Positions 46,231 through 55,613 of a stretch of DNA of 64,000 nucleotides are shown in pieces. Under the pieces are notes generated by a model. It was not told where the DNA came from, searched no databases, and worked only from the letters and a program-made list of their open reading frames with translations. How positions within the stretch are numbered: the stretch's first letter is position 1; every line of letters begins with the position of its first letter. The position numbers and the translations under genes are program-made. The stretch is taken from contig NZ_SJPV01000001.1 in the NCBI RefSeq assembly GCF_007860135.1, forward strand, positions 814,336 to 878,335, in the 5' to 3' direction. The stretch comes from Novipirellula artificiosorum. GTDB taxonomy: Bacteria > Planctomycetota > Planctomycetia > Pirellulales > Pirellulaceae.

Positions 46231-47166
46231 ATGGTTGCTGTGAAGAGCGCTGCGGACTTCATGCGAAAGAAGTTAATCACGCTTGCACCGGAGTCCGATG
46301 TGATGGACAGCGTTGCACGCATGTTGAAAGACAACATTTCGGGCGCTCCCGTTGTCGACGCCGAGGGAAACTACTTAGGCGTATTTAGCGAAAAGTGTTG
46401 CATGAATGCCCTCACCCATGGCGTCGAAGTGGCCCACCATGCAGGCCTTCACTTGCCGCGTGTTCGAGAATTCATGACCTGCAAATTGGTAACCCTGACA
46501 CCCGAAGTGGATGTTTTTGATGCCATCGATCACATCTTGAAGCGTCACATCTCCGGAGCTCCGGTCGTCGATGGCGCGGGCAAGTTTCTTGGGATCTTCT
46601 CGGAAAAAACAGCGATGCAAGTGCTGGTCGCTGCGCTGCATGATCGATTACCGGGCACGCACGTTCGATCGTACATGAACACCGACCAACAACGGATCGT
46701 TCACGAAGAGGACACACTGTTGCATGTCGCTCATCGGTTTCAAGAAACGCCGTACCGGCGACTCCCCGCTTTGAAAGGCGAAAAACTGGTCGGCCAAGTC
46801 AGTCGCCGAGATGTGTTGCGCGCCGAACATCGGATGGTGCTCGATGTGATTTCCCAGTCCCGCAAGTCGAGTGCGAGCGACGAATTGAAGCAGGCCGCCG
46901 AGCCACGACAAGTCGGGCCGTTTATGGACTGCGATGCGATGACGACCACACCCAACACCGACATGCTCGGGATCGCTCAGATGTTTCTCCATTCGCCCTA
47001 CCGCCGCTTGCCGATTGTTGAAAAGGGGCGGTTGGTTGGCCAGGTGAGTCGCCGCGACCTGCTGGAAGCGGCGGCCGAGGTGCTGCGGCCCAAGCCTCAG
47101 CGGCGGGGAGCCGAAACCTTGTACCTCAGCGGTGTCGCGGGATCCGCACCACCATCCTTGGGGTAG
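46231..47166 (+). CDS. Protein with four CBS domains
   Basis: 311 residues starting at ATG 46231, supported by AAAGAG eight bases upstream. It has four CBS units in two Bateman pairs: ITLAPESDVMDSVARML and SGAPVVDAEGNYLGVFSE; LVTLTPEVDVFDAIDHIL and SGAPVVDGAGKFLGIFSE; then RIVHEEDTLLHVAHRFQ and LPALKGEKLVGQVSRRD; and DAMTTTPNTDMLGIAQMF and LPIVEKGRLVGQVSRRD. CBS pairs bind adenine nucleotides or SAM. No catalytic domain is attached, so it should be a free-standing sensor. It is soluble and follows the TolC-family gene by 161 bases. Confidence 0.9.
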   Translation: MVAVKSAADFMRKKLITLAPESDVMDSVARMLKDNISGAPVVDAEGNYLGVFSEKCCMNALTHGVEVAHHAGLHLPRVREFMTCKLVTLTPEVDVFDAIDHILKRHISGAPVVDGAGKFLGIFSEKTAMQVLVAALHDRLPGTHVRSYMNTDQQRIVHEEDTLLHVAHRFQETPYRRLPALKGEKLVGQVSRRDVLRAEHRMVLDVISQSRKSSASDELKQAAEPRQVGPFMDCDAMTTTPNTDMLGIAQMFLHSPYRRLPIVEKGRLVGQVSRRDLLEAAAEVLRPKPQRRGAETLYLSGVAGSAPPSLG

Positions 47167-47276
47167 CAGAACAGACGCCGACAGCGACCAATCGCCCCAC
47201 GTCCGGTGTCGAACGGAGCGGGAGAGCGATATGCTAAAGGGATCCTTCCGGATCCCAAGTCCTGTTCCCCCATAGC

Positions 47277-48020
47277 ATGGTCGTCATGTCCACTCGCGGT
47301 AAGATCGAAATCAGCACGGAGCTATTGCGGACGCTGCACCGAATCCATCGTCAATTGACCGATCTCCGCAGCCAGATTGCTCGTGGCCCCCGACAAATCC
47401 AAGCGGGCGAAACGATGGTCGCCAAAGCCGATGCGGACCGGCAAGCCGCTCATGACAAACTGCAAAAAGCAAAGATTGCCTCGGACGAGAAGCAGCTACA
47501 GCTGCAATCGCGAGAATTGAATATCGAAGAGCTCAAAGTCAAACTCAATGTCGCTGCCAGCAATCGTGAGTTTGCACTGCTGAAGGAACAAATTGCCGCG
47601 GATGAGCAGGCCAGCAGTGTGCTCAGCGATGAAATACTCGAAGGCCTCGAACGCATGGACCTGCTTGAAAAGTCGTTGGCGGACGCCCAGGAAGAACTTG
47701 AACGCCAACAGACCGAGCAGGCACAACGGGTCAGCGATGTGCAACAGAAGCTCAAGACGCTCCATAGCGAACGGGAGCGTGTCGAAGCGGAATTAGAAGT
47801 CTCCGAGCAACAGATTCCCGCCGTGATCAAGAGCGAATACAAACGCATCGCAGCCGCCAAAGGCGAAGATGCCCTCGCCCCCACCGAGGCCGATTCATGC
47901 GGGGGGTGCAACCAAACCTTGACGACCCAAGTCATGAGCACCCTGCACCTTTCGCAACTGGTGCGCTGCCCAAACTGCAATGCTTTTTTATACTTGCCTG
48001 AAGACCGACGCGTCCGCTAA
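47277..48020 (+). CDS. Coiled-coil protein with C4 zinc ribbon
   Basis: 247 residues. Residues 10-185 form a long alpha-helical hairpin (IHRQLTDLRSQIARGPRQIQ, SREFALLKEQIAADEQAS, ERVEAELEVSEQQIPAVIKS). The C terminus is a zinc ribbon: CGGCNQTL and CPNCNAFLYLPED, four Cys in two CxxC knuckles. The pattern matches the bacterial zinc-ribbon family often found next to coaE or near ribonuclease HI genes; its exact task, possibly nucleic-acid or protein interaction, is unresolved. ATG 47277 or 47286 may serve as start. A small perfect hairpin (GGGATCC arms) lies at 47239-47256, between the upstream gene and the start. coaE follows after 176 bases. Confidence 0.85.
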   Translation: MVVMSTRGKIEISTELLRTLHRIHRQLTDLRSQIARGPRQIQAGETMVAKADADRQAAHDKLQKAKIASDEKQLQLQSRELNIEELKVKLNVAASNREFALLKEQIAADEQASSVLSDEILEGLERMDLLEKSLADAQEELERQQTEQAQRVSDVQQKLKTLHSERERVEAELEVSEQQIPAVIKSEYKRIAAAKGEDALAPTEADSCGGCNQTLTTQVMSTLHLSQLVRCPNCNAFLYLPEDRRVR

Positions 48021-48196
48021 GAGCCGTCGCAGCGAACCGAAGGGTGAACCACGGTGGTCGTCGGCGAAAAAAAACTCTTTTCCGCATAAATCGACAAAAA
48101 GTTTTCGGAGCACGCTTTGCCAGTCACTCCCCCCCTCAAGGTGCCAACGAACACGTCCATCCTCGTTTCGAACCGCTCCCAACGAGGCGGAAAAGA

Positions 48197-48838
48197 ATGA
48201 TTGTGGTCGGCATTGTGGGGGCACCGGCGGGCGGCAAATCAACCGTTGCAAAGTGCCTACAGGAACTCGGCGCGACTTGGATCAACGCGGACTTGGTCGC
48301 CCGCAACGTGCTGGAACAAGCACCGGTCCAAGCACAATTGCTCCGCCATTTCGGTCCACAAATTGCCGATGGGGATGGAAAAATCAACCGTTCCAAATTG
48401 GCTCAGCTCGTTTTCGGGGATGACGACGAAAGCCAGCGGGGGTTACAATACTTAGAGTCGGTGCTTCATCCGCCAACCCGGATCGAGATCACGCGAAGGC
48501 TTCGCGAAGCGGAATCCGCTGGGGTTCAGGTTGCCGTGTTAGACGTCCCGCTGCTTTTCGAATCGAAGTGGGACCGAAGCTGCGACGAGGTTTGGTGCGT
48601 CAAATCAACCTGGGCACACCGATTGCAGCGAGCACAACAACGAGGCTGGGATGAGGCCGAGCTTCGAAAACGAGAATCGAAACAGCTTGCGATGGAACAG
48701 AAATGCCGGCTCAGTCAGCGGGTTCTGACAAACGACCGAGGACTCGATGACCTTTGCTGCCAAGTTCGACAAAACTGGGACATATTGACTCACTCGGATG
48801 CTCACTATGTCACCGACGCACACTGCCAGGATCCTTAG
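48197..48838 (+). CDS. coaE: Dephospho-CoA kinase
   Basis: 213 residues from ATG 48197. Phosphorylates the 3'-hydroxyl of dephospho-CoA, the last step of CoA synthesis. The P-loop is GIVGAPAGGKSTVAK (residues 5-19), followed by INADLVARNVL with the substrate-contacting Asp, the CoA-binding region LESVLHPPTRIEI, VAVLDVPLLFESKWD, and SQRVLTNDRGLDDL near the C terminus. The length is typical. It sits between the zinc-ribbon gene and rho, as a run of housekeeping genes on the + strand. Confidence 0.94.
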   Translation: MIVVGIVGAPAGGKSTVAKCLQELGATWINADLVARNVLEQAPVQAQLLRHFGPQIADGDGKINRSKLAQLVFGDDDESQRGLQYLESVLHPPTRIEITRRLREAESAGVQVAVLDVPLLFESKWDRSCDEVWCVKSTWAHRLQRAQQRGWDEAELRKRESKQLAMEQKCRLSQRVLTNDRGLDDLCCQVRQNWDILTHSDAHYVTDAHCQDP

Positions 48839-48920
48839 CAAGACCGATGAGTTGAAAAGTTGCCGAGTTCAAACAGCGTTCGAAGCTGTTTTCGTCCCTG
48901 CAGCATTTTGAATAAGATTC

Positions 48921-49000
48921 CGCTTCCCAATTCCCCCCATCTCAACAACCAGCACTTCGCTCTTTTCCATCTCCCCCCCCTGCTCACTTCCCGCCATCAC
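48921..49000 (+). promoter_or_regulatory. C-rich, G-poor leader upstream of rho, rut-like
   Basis: This 80-base stretch contains 42 C and only 5 G by direct count, within the 177-base region ahead of the rho ATG. An RNA of this composition has little structure and is what Rho binds at rut sites. In E. coli rho limits its own synthesis by terminating in its leader, so the same may happen here. The promoter is not identified; this is a composition-based inference. Confidence 0.4.
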
Positions 49001-49015
49001 GTGGGACCTTACATC

Positions 49016-50524
49016 ATGCAACCCAATCGGCCATCTCGCCCGCGAGATCAGCGTGGTTCGAGTGACAACAACGGACCGCGAGAGTATCGCAATTACCGAC
49101 GTCAAAACGACCGACCTCGTCATCCCGACAAAGAGGTGGATCAGCGTATCCGTGAACTGGACGCGGAACGCGACCCGCTATCGCTGCCCGAAGAGATCGT
49201 CAGCGAAGCAAACAAGTGCGGCGAGAAAGTTGGCATTCCCAGTGCCGATCACGACACACCGCAGCTTAACATCGCTCAGTTGCAGCGGATGCCAATCGAA
49301 GAATTGAACGAGATCGCGGCCCGCGAGGGGATTGCCGAGGTCAAAGGGGGGAAACAGGAGCTGATCTTCAGCATCTTGAAGCACCGCATGAAGGCGGGCG
49401 GCTTGATGTTCGGCGAAGGCACGCTCGAAATCCTGCCGGATGGTTTCGGGTTCTTGCGTAGTGCCGACTACCACTATGTATCGTGCCCAGACGACATCTA
49501 CGTTTCGCCGAGTCAGATCCGACGCTTCGGCTTGCAAACCGGCAGCCATGTTGCGGGTCAAATCCGGCCTCCGAAGGAAAACGAACGCTACTTCGCTCTG
49601 CTGCGAATCGAAGCGATCAACCGTTTGGATCCGATGCAGCGTCAGCACCAAAAGCCGTTCGATGAGTTGACGCCTTTGCATCCCAACAAGCGGATCATGA
49701 TGGAGCATGACAGCAAAGAATGGAGCACACGTGTGGTCGACATGTTGACCCCGATCGGGTTTGGTCAACGCGGTTTGATTGTCAGCCCACCGCGAGCGGG
49801 CAAGACAATTCTGATGCAACAACTTGCTCGTGCCGTACTGGCCAACTATCCCGAAGCCTATGTCTTTGTGTTGCTGATTGACGAACGCCCCGAAGAGGTC
49901 ACCGATATGGAGCGCGAAGTGCGCGGCCCCCAATGCGAGGTGATCAGTAGCACGTTCGATGAACCCGCCCAGCGGCACATCCAGGTCGCACAGATGGTGA
50001 TTGAGAAAGCCAAGCGGATGGTCGAAGCAGGAACCGATGTCGTGATCTTCTTGGACTCGATCACACGACTCGCACGCGCGCACAACAGCGACGGCGAATC
50101 GACTGGCAAACTACTTAGCGGGGGGTTAGACGCGGGGGCGCTGCAAAAACCAAAGGCCCTGTTCGGATCGGCGAGAAAGGTCGAAGAAGGGGGGTCGCTG
50201 ACGATCCTTGCAACCGCCTTGGTCGATACCGGCAGCCGTATGGACGACATCATCTTTGAAGAATTCAAGGGAACGGGGAACCTGGAAATCGTACTCGATC
50301 GTACCTTGGTGGATCGAAGGGTCTGGCCCGCGATTGACATTGGCAGCAGCGGAACGCGGCGAGAAGAAATGTTGATGGACCCCGAAGAGCATCGTCGCAT
50401 TTCCGGTCTTCGCCGAGCAATCGCCGGGTTGGCACCAGCCGATGCGATGCAGAACCTGCTGACCCAACTTCGTAAGACGCAAAACAATGCCGAATTTTTG
50501 ATGAGTTTGAAGGATGTCGATTGA
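49016..50524 (+). CDS. rho: Transcription termination factor Rho
   Basis: 502 residues from ATG 49016. Hexameric RNA helicase that ends transcription on unstructured C-rich RNA. A basic N-terminal extension (1-45, rich in Arg, Pro, Asn and Gln) is followed by [19 protein letters not shown], the N-terminal helical bundle, and the RNA-binding cold-shock-like domain ([17 protein letters not shown]). The ATPase core has Walker [13 protein letters not shown], Walker [17 protein letters not shown], the Q loop and R loop in [20 protein letters not shown], and the catalytic Glu in [11 protein letters not shown]. Its last codons overlap the ribH start by eleven bases, so ribH is translated with it. 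Confidence 0.97.
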   Translation: MQPNRPSRPRDQRGSSDNNGPREYRNYRRQNDRPRHPDKEVDQRIRELDAERDPLSLPEEIVSEANKCGEKVGIPSADHDTPQLNIAQLQRMPIEELNEIAAREGIAEVKGGKQELIFSILKHRMKAGGLMFGEGTLEILPDGFGFLRSADYHYVSCPDDIYVSPSQIRRFGLQTGSHVAGQIRPPKENERYFALLRIEAINRLDPMQRQHQKPFDELTPLHPNKRIMMEHDSKEWSTRVVDMLTPIGFGQRGLIVSPPRAGKTILMQQLARAVLANYPEAYVFVLLIDERPEEVTDMEREVRGPQCEVISSTFDEPAQRHIQVAQMVIEKAKRMVEAGTDVVIFLDSITRLARAHNSDGESTGKLLSGGLDAGALQKPKALFGSARKVEEGGSLTILATALVDTGSRMDDIIFEEFKGTGNLEIVLDRTLVDRRVWPAIDIGSSGTRREEMLMDPEEHRRISGLRRAIAGLAPADAMQNLLTQLRKTQNNAEFLMSLKDVD

Positions 50525-50981
50525 ACGAACGGGACTCGATGGCAAACTGCCAAAGGGACGAATCGCGATCATCGCAAGTCGCTACAACCCTGCAATTTGT
50601 GATTCGTTGGTCAAGGCCGCCGTCGCAACCCTCTGCGAAGCGGGCGTTGATTCGCAAAGCATCGTCGTCGTCAGGGTTCCTGGCGCCTGGGAATTGCCGC
50701 TGGTGGCTCGTAAAATGATCGACAAAGCAAAGGTGATCGGGGTGGTCACCCTGGGCTGTGTGATCAAAGGCGAAACGACCCACGATGAACACATCAACCG
50801 GGCAGTCAGCTTGTCACTGATGCAACTGTCGATCGAAACGCGGATCCCGATCGGATTTGGCCTCTTGACTTGCAACACCGTGGAACAAGCGTTGCAGCGA
50901 AGTGGTGGGAACGTTGGCAACAAGGGCGAAGAAGCCGCCGGAGCCGTGATCGAGATACTGCGGCTCGATAGCCAACTGTAA
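50514..50981 (+). CDS. ribH: 6,7-dimethyl-8-ribityllumazine synthase
   Basis: 155 residues, ATG 50514, overlapping the end of rho. Condenses 5-amino-6-ribitylaminouracil with 3,4-dihydroxybutanone phosphate in riboflavin synthesis, in a 60-mer or pentamer. [52 protein letters not shown] (with the catalytic His) and [19 protein letters not shown] are the family blocks. nusB follows after 148 bases. Confidence 0.96.
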   Translation: MSIERTGLDGKLPKGRIAIIASRYNPAICDSLVKAAVATLCEAGVDSQSIVVVRVPGAWELPLVARKMIDKAKVIGVVTLGCVIKGETTHDEHINRAVSLSLMQLSIETRIPIGFGLLTCNTVEQALQRSGGNVGNKGEEAAGAVIEILRLDSQL

Positions 50982-51129
50982 GCAACGTCTTTGCAGCGAT
51001 CGTGGATTCTTGATGCCGATTCCGTTTGCCCCTAATCGGCGCGTGACCCGTTTGCTTCTAGAATCGTTGCACCGTCGAAGTTGCGCGGTGCTGATTCCCG
51101 TTTCCTCTGTTTGAAGTTGTTAGGTTCGA

Positions 51130-51561
51130 ATGTCCACTCGCCGCCGCGCCCGCGAGATCGTATTGCAACTGCTGTACGAAGCGGACATCAATGACGCTCG
51201 TGAAGAGGACGCTGCGATGCAGTTCATCCGATCGCGACTTCAAGGCCGAAAAGCTTTAACGGTGTTTGCTCATCAGTTGCTCGTTGGAACGCTAAAAAAC
51301 CGCGACGCCATTGATGTCCAGCTCTCTAAATTGGCGACCAACTGGACGCTACCACGGATGGCGGTGACCGATCGTAATGTGCTACGGCTGGGGGCATACG
51401 AAATCCTCTTCGCGGACACACCCGGCCGCGTCGCTGTCAACGAAGCGATCGTCCTCGCCAAACGTTACGGCGACAAGAACAGCCCTCGCTTCGTCAACGG
51501 GGTCCTCGACCGACTCTACAAGGATCTCGCGGGCCAGCCGCAAGCGGACAAGCCGACTTAG
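51130..51561 (+). CDS. nusB: Transcription antitermination factor NusB
   Basis: 143 residues, ATG 51130. All-helical NusB binds boxA RNA together with NusE (S10) and acts in rRNA antitermination. [19 protein letters not shown] at the N terminus and [34 protein letters not shown] in the second half, with [16 protein letters not shown] at the end, are typical. ribH-nusB pairing is common in bacteria. It converges with the MBL-fold gene, with 42 bases between stops. Confidence 0.95.
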   Translation: MSTRRRAREIVLQLLYEADINDAREEDAAMQFIRSRLQGRKALTVFAHQLLVGTLKNRDAIDVQLSKLATNWTLPRMAVTDRNVLRLGAYEILFADTPGRVAVNEAIVLAKRYGDKNSPRFVNGVLDRLYKDLAGQPQADKPT

Positions 51562-51603
51562 ACGAGGTGCGAGCGGACGCCGGATCACTGACGGCCGGGA
51601 CGC

Positions 51604-52356
51604 TCAAAAATCCAACACCATCTCGTCCTCGGCCAAGATGACTTCGGCGGCGCATTCTCGTCGTACCCCGTCGATGCCAATCGGATCCTCGGAGGTTTCC
51701 ATCGGATTGATGTGGGTCAGCAACAACTTCTTTGGCAAAACCTGCTTCGCAATCTCCGCCACGCGACTGGTCCAACTATGTCCGGTCTTTTTCGCCCACT
51801 CGGCATGCGCATCTCGAAAATAGCATTCATGCATCAACAGATCACAGTGCTTGGACCATTCAATCGCCTCTTGCGTCCTGTCGCCCGTGGTATCGGAAAC
51901 GTAAATCAACTTCTTCGCAGGCTGTGACCATTGAACCGCGTAGGCAACCGACCCGCCGGGGTGGGTTTGCGGACGCCAAGAGACGCGGGCGTCACCAATC
52001 GAAAACTCCACTTGATCGTCAATCGCGACCCACTCCGCATCGATTTGGGCGGGAAAGATCAACTCGCTAAAGAGATGCTTGCGGACCGCGTCGATCTTTT
52101 TCTGCTCCCCCCAAATCCGGCACCGTTTCACCGGACGTTGATGGAACACGTCCAACAAAAAGGTCAATCCGACGATGTGATCCAAATGGGCGTGACTGAG
52201 CAAAATATCGATCGAATCGGTCTCGATTAGCCCGGGCAATCGAAAAACCCCTGATCCGGCATCCAGCAGGATCCCCGATTCGGGCAAAAAATAGCAGGAC
52301 GTGTGCCGCCGAGCGTTGGGATGATAGCCGACCGTGCCAAGGCAATGAAGTCGCAT
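51604..52356 (-). CDS. Metallo-beta-lactamase-fold hydrolase, RNase Z-like
   Basis: 250 residues. MRLHCLGTVGYHPNARRHTS starts the fold, with ILLDAGSGVFRL, LLSHAHLDHIVGL (the HxHxDH zinc motif, here SHAHLDH), YVSDTTGD with the bridging Asp, LLMHECYF and LLLTHINP. The group is close to RNase Z and phosphodiesterase-like MBL proteins, but the flexible arm of tRNase Z is not apparent, so a phosphodiesterase or other hydrolase is the safer label. It converges with nusB. The tRNA-Leu gene lies upstream on the opposite strand. Confidence 0.85.
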   Translation of the reverse strand: MRLHCLGTVGYHPNARRHTSCYFLPESGILLDAGSGVFRLPGLIETDSIDILLSHAHLDHIVGLTFLLDVFHQRPVKRCRIWGEQKKIDAVRKHLFSELIFPAQIDAEWVAIDDQVEFSIGDARVSWRPQTHPGGSVAYAVQWSQPAKKLIYVSDTTGDRTQEAIEWSKHCDLLMHECYFRDAHAEWAKKTGHSWTSRVAEIAKQVLPKKLLLTHINPMETSEDPIGIDGVRRECAAEVILAEDEMVLDF

Positions 52357-52464
52357 CGCTGTCGGTTCTCCGCAAGAAAAAGTCTAGATTTCGGCGCTCG
52401 GCCGACCCCATTGTAATCGCTCGGAGGATTGACCCCAATGCGGACTCACCCGTTTGCGGGGCAC

Positions 52465-52493
52465 TTGCCAGAGAAGATAGTTTTGGATATTGT
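52465..52493 (+). promoter_or_regulatory. Promoter candidate of tRNA-Leu
   Basis: TTGCCA at 52465-52470 (five of six for the -35) and TATTGT at 52488-52493 (four of six for the -10) are 17 bases apart, ending 27 bases before the mature tRNA. Position and spacing fit a housekeeping sigma70 promoter; the -10 is weak. Confidence 0.5.
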
Positions 52494-52520
52494 TTTTTTT
52501 CTCATCGCTAGCCAATCGAC

Positions 52521-52604
52521 GCGGATGTGGCGGAATTGGCAGACGCGCTAGATTCAGGTTCTAGTGGCCGCAAGGTCGTGGAGGTTCAAGTCCTCTCATC
52601 CGCA
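52521..52604 (+). tRNA. tRNA-Leu (anticodon CAG)
   Basis: 84-base class II tRNA. The acceptor GCGGATG pairs with CATCCGC, with discriminator A at 52604. The anticodon stem CTAGA/TCTAG encloses a seven-base loop with CAG at 52555-52557, which reads CUG leucine codons. A variable arm of GTGGCCGCAAGGTCGT type and the T arm GAGGTTCAAGTCCTC follow. CCA is not encoded. A promoter candidate lies upstream and a hairpin-T-run terminator directly downstream. Confidence 0.96.
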
Positions 52605-52616
52605 CTCGGTCTTTAC

Positions 52617-52651
52617 GGGGTTTTCGCTCATTTGGCGAAGACCCCTTTTTT
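52617..52651 (+). terminator. Intrinsic terminator after tRNA-Leu
   Basis: GGGGTTTTCGC at 52617-52627 pairs with GCGAAGACCCC at 52635-52645 (one G-T pair) around a seven-base loop, followed by six Ts at 52646-52651. This is a textbook Rho-independent terminator, 13 bases after the tRNA. The rest of 52652-52858 holds no gene; two copies of GATGCTTGGCGGG-like sequence lie at its start. Confidence 0.88.
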
Positions 52652-52858
52652 GATGCTTGGCGGGTTTTGATGCTTGGCGGGCACGTGAAGTGATTGTTCT
52701 TGCTTTACAAATGCGTTGCTAGCCGAACCATCGAGGTGGTTTCGCACGCAAGGGTGCCCAGAAGACTAAGTGAAAGGGATAGCAGAATCGTTGCTTTCAG
52801 TAAGGTGCATATTTTTCTCCGGATTCGTTCTTTGTAGGGGGCGAGTCGGAAAAGGCAA

Positions 52859-54139
52859 TCAGTCTTTCTTGGTGGGATCGGTTACGCGTCCGACAAACAG
52901 GATTGAGCCGGACTGGCGATCTCGAATCAAGAAAGCGAAGGGATGATCAACGTTAAAAAGTGCCGGGGGTGGTTGAACGCTCGTCGCGCGAACCCCACCG
53001 ATACCGGTGACTGCGGCGGCGACGGTCCCTTCTTCATCCACCTTAATGACAGCTTTATGGATCACCGTCGAAAGTTTGATTCGTTCATCATGGGTAAGAC
53101 CGGAAAAGTCCGCGCCATCTGTAAATGCATTCGACAACCCCATTTTGGAAAGGTGTGGGATCAGATTGTAGTTGGTGTTTAATTCAAACTTTGGCAACGT
53201 CACGATGGTTGCGTGTTTACGCTTTGCCTTGGAAAGTAGACCGTTCAAGGTTTCGACATCCAATTGTTCGAGCATGGTTGCCAACCCGTCATTGGCGGTA
53301 GGCAACAGAATGACCATTTCGACTCGCTGGGTCTCTTTTCCGTATGGCAGAATCCCCAGGGTCAATCCGTCACCCGCAACCGTTTGCATTCCCATCTGCT
53401 TCCTCATCATGGGAACATCCGTCGTCTTTCCGTCCATCAATACAAAGGGGCATGGCCGCGTGGCATGTTCAGAAAACGCATTGGCCCAGGACCCTTTGAA
53501 GTGAATGGCACTTGCCAGGAACATCAGCGTCTCTGCATCGACCGTCTCGCGGGATGCAAGATCGCGTATCAGTTCGTTGGTTGAATTGGACACCCAATCA
53601 TTGATCGCACGGATTGATTCATTTTGTTGGTGCTTGAAATCAAGCTGACTGAATCCGGCAAATCGACTGGTAAGGGAAGCCGCATAGTCGGGACGAAGTT
53701 CCAGCCCGGCGCGGAGCCAAAGGTGAGATGCCATTTTGATATCCGCGCCCATTTGATCCTGGTCGTTCATCATCTCGATGAAGGGACGATACAACGTCGA
53801 AACGTTGGCATCGCGATACAGTAGCGATTGAAACTCTTCGCGTGTTTTGCCACGACTGCCGGACTCAAGAAGAGCCAGTGCCATATGAATGTTCACGGGC
53901 GAACAGAACACGTTTTTGTCGTCTTCCTTGCTCAGCCGACGCAAAAAATCGATAGACAATCGGTTCTGTTCGGTCACAAGCGGCGTAAAATCAACGGGGT
54001 CGGCGTTGGCTTGCTCGGAGGTCGATTGGGCCGCAATGATGGTCAGCGGCAGCGTGACGAGAGCAAAGAACAGGCCAAACGCAATAGGATTGACGCGGAA
54101 ACACATCCGATGAAGTGTCTGGAAAGGGAAACGAAACAT
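52859..54139 (-). CDS. Secreted serpin (serine/cysteine protease inhibitor)
   Basis: 426 residues with a signal peptide (IAFGLFFALVTLPLTIIAAQ). The serpin fold is clear: NVFCSPVNIHMALALLESGS, ASAIHFKGSWANAF, TLPKFELNTNYNLIPHLSKM, and the C-terminal HPFAFLIRDRQSGSILFVGRV. The reactive-loop hinge reads VIKVDEEGTVAAAVTGIGGV, close to the inhibitory consensus EEGTEAAAAT, so loop insertion and protease trapping are expected. The scissile bond lies near GGVRATSVQPPP; counting from the hinge gives Ala as P1 with Arg at P2, but the loop is about four residues longer than in alpha-1-antitrypsin, so P1 is uncertain. Another secreted gene lies upstream on the same strand. Confidence 0.93.
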   Translation of the reverse strand: MFRFPFQTLHRMCFRVNPIAFGLFFALVTLPLTIIAAQSTSEQANADPVDFTPLVTEQNRLSIDFLRRLSKEDDKNVFCSPVNIHMALALLESGSRGKTREEFQSLLYRDANVSTLYRPFIEMMNDQDQMGADIKMASHLWLRAGLELRPDYAASLTSRFAGFSQLDFKHQQNESIRAINDWVSNSTNELIRDLASRETVDAETLMFLASAIHFKGSWANAFSEHATRPCPFVLMDGKTTDVPMMRKQMGMQTVAGDGLTLGILPYGKETQRVEMVILLPTANDGLATMLEQLDVETLNGLLSKAKRKHATIVTLPKFELNTNYNLIPHLSKMGLSNAFTDGADFSGLTHDERIKLSTVIHKAVIKVDEEGTVAAAVTGIGGVRATSVQPPPALFNVDHPFAFLIRDRQSGSILFVGRVTDPTKKD

Positions 54140-54219
54140 GATGAAAATCCTAACGGGATTCGAGTAGAGGAAAAAGTAAAGACAACGATCGAGATGAAAT
54201 GGATCCTGGCCGATACTGG

Positions 54220-55464
54220 CTAGCTTCCAAATCCGATGAACATAGCTGGCATGTCGCGAGTTGATGCAGGAGACGGATCGGCAATCGATTGTGTCGGTTT
54301 CTCCTCGGCTCTTCGCGGCGGATCCTGACGTGGTGGAACAACGATCCGCTGTTCTGCGATTGTGCGAACGTTTTGAGCCTGCGTGGTGAACGTAGCGATG
54401 GCGTTTTGCAACTTAGCAGAAAGCATCGATTCAACGACTTGCATCTGATTCTTGAGGTCACGATGAATCTGTGTCGCTTGATCCAATGTCATTGAAAGTG
54501 TGGACAGGCCTTTGGGAGTGGGGATCTCCAACTTCATCTTGCTCAGAATGGGATCGAGCAACGCGTCGACAATCTTGTTGAGTGGCTTCAGAATGATCCC
54601 GGCGATATCCTGAGGCTTCTCGAGCACCTCGCGAACATTGAAACGCTTCGTCTGACGAGTGATTGGGTTTTTGATGTTGATTTGCTTGGTGATTACCGAA
54701 TCAATCTTTCCGACAAGCTCTTCAGCACCTTTGATTGTGTCTCCGCTACGGCGTACGGAGTCATGTACGATGGAGAATGCTGCGAACACCCCATCGATTA
54801 TTTGGAAGGACGAAGCGATTTTCTGTGTCTCAGCGCTAACCTGAGCAATACCGTCAGCAGTCGTCCGGATCGTCCAACGACTACGCGATGCAACGTCATC
54901 CAACGAACTCGTTAAATGAGGGTGGTATTTGGCTAACTCCGTCGCGCTTACCAAAGCCTGTCGATAGGCATCGATCTCGCGTTTGCAGGAATCCAGTTTT
55001 GCCCGCCCAATGGCGATGGTTTGACGTAGGTTCTTAACGCGTTGCTTGGCTGGCTTGAGGACATCTCGCTCGAAGGCGTCGGCCTTTTTGCGAACGCTAG
55101 CGACTTGCTTTTGGACGCGGTCGATATTCTTCTTCAGATGACGGGCTACGGTGCGGACGTGCGGCAAAGACTGGTAGGGCGTCAGGCGATCGGAGAGGCG
55201 TTTGAGGCGGCGATCGAAGTCACGGATCAATGACGTCGTTTTGATGCCCACCTTGATGCCTTCCTCGAATCGCCATGCGGCTTGATCGAGGTCAACCAAT
55301 TGAGACTGGAAAGTACTGCATTGCGAATCAAGTCGCTTCAGATCCGCATCGATGGCCGCGCAGTTGGGGAAACGCGCAGAAATCGCAGCTGATGCCGACG
55401 GGGTGGGCAAAACCAATGATAGACCACAAAGAAGCGTGAGGGTGGTCAGGATATTTCGGAACAT
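54220..55464 (-). CDS. Secreted coiled-coil protein of unknown function
   Basis: 414 residues with a signal peptide (LTTLTLLCGLSLVLPTPSASA). The mature protein is mostly helical: LKRLDSQCSTFQSQLVDLDQ, RRLKRLSDRLTPYQSL, HLKKNIDRVQKQVASVRKKAD, and ILKPLNKIVDALLDPILSKM. The C terminus is Pro/Arg/Glu-rich and disordered. No catalytic motif is visible. Its stop lies 80 bases upstream of the serpin start on the same strand, so they may be co-transcribed. A 297-bp element copy lies about 150 bases upstream of its start. Confidence 0.75.
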   Translation of the reverse strand: MFRNILTTLTLLCGLSLVLPTPSASAAISARFPNCAAIDADLKRLDSQCSTFQSQLVDLDQAAWRFEEGIKVGIKTTSLIRDFDRRLKRLSDRLTPYQSLPHVRTVARHLKKNIDRVQKQVASVRKKADAFERDVLKPAKQRVKNLRQTIAIGRAKLDSCKREIDAYRQALVSATELAKYHPHLTSSLDDVASRSRWTIRTTADGIAQVSAETQKIASSFQIIDGVFAAFSIVHDSVRRSGDTIKGAEELVGKIDSVITKQINIKNPITRQTKRFNVREVLEKPQDIAGIILKPLNKIVDALLDPILSKMKLEIPTPKGLSTLSMTLDQATQIHRDLKNQMQVVESMLSAKLQNAIATFTTQAQNVRTIAEQRIVVPPRQDPPRRAEEKPTQSIADPSPASTRDMPAMFIGFGS

Positions 55465-55613
55465 GCGTCCAGGCTCGGCTCAAGGGGCGGCAAAATGTCG
55501 CGGCCAACATGGCACTGACCCTCATCCCAGCGGACGCGGCGTCCAACAGGGGACACCCTTTGCCAAAGAATCTTCCAAGTTTTGGCGGAATACGGATCTC
55601 CGGGGATAAAACT

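Noticed and set aside
49178..50083. A 301-codon minus-strand frame opposite rho.
   Set aside because: Antisense to Rho's ATPase core; no domain.
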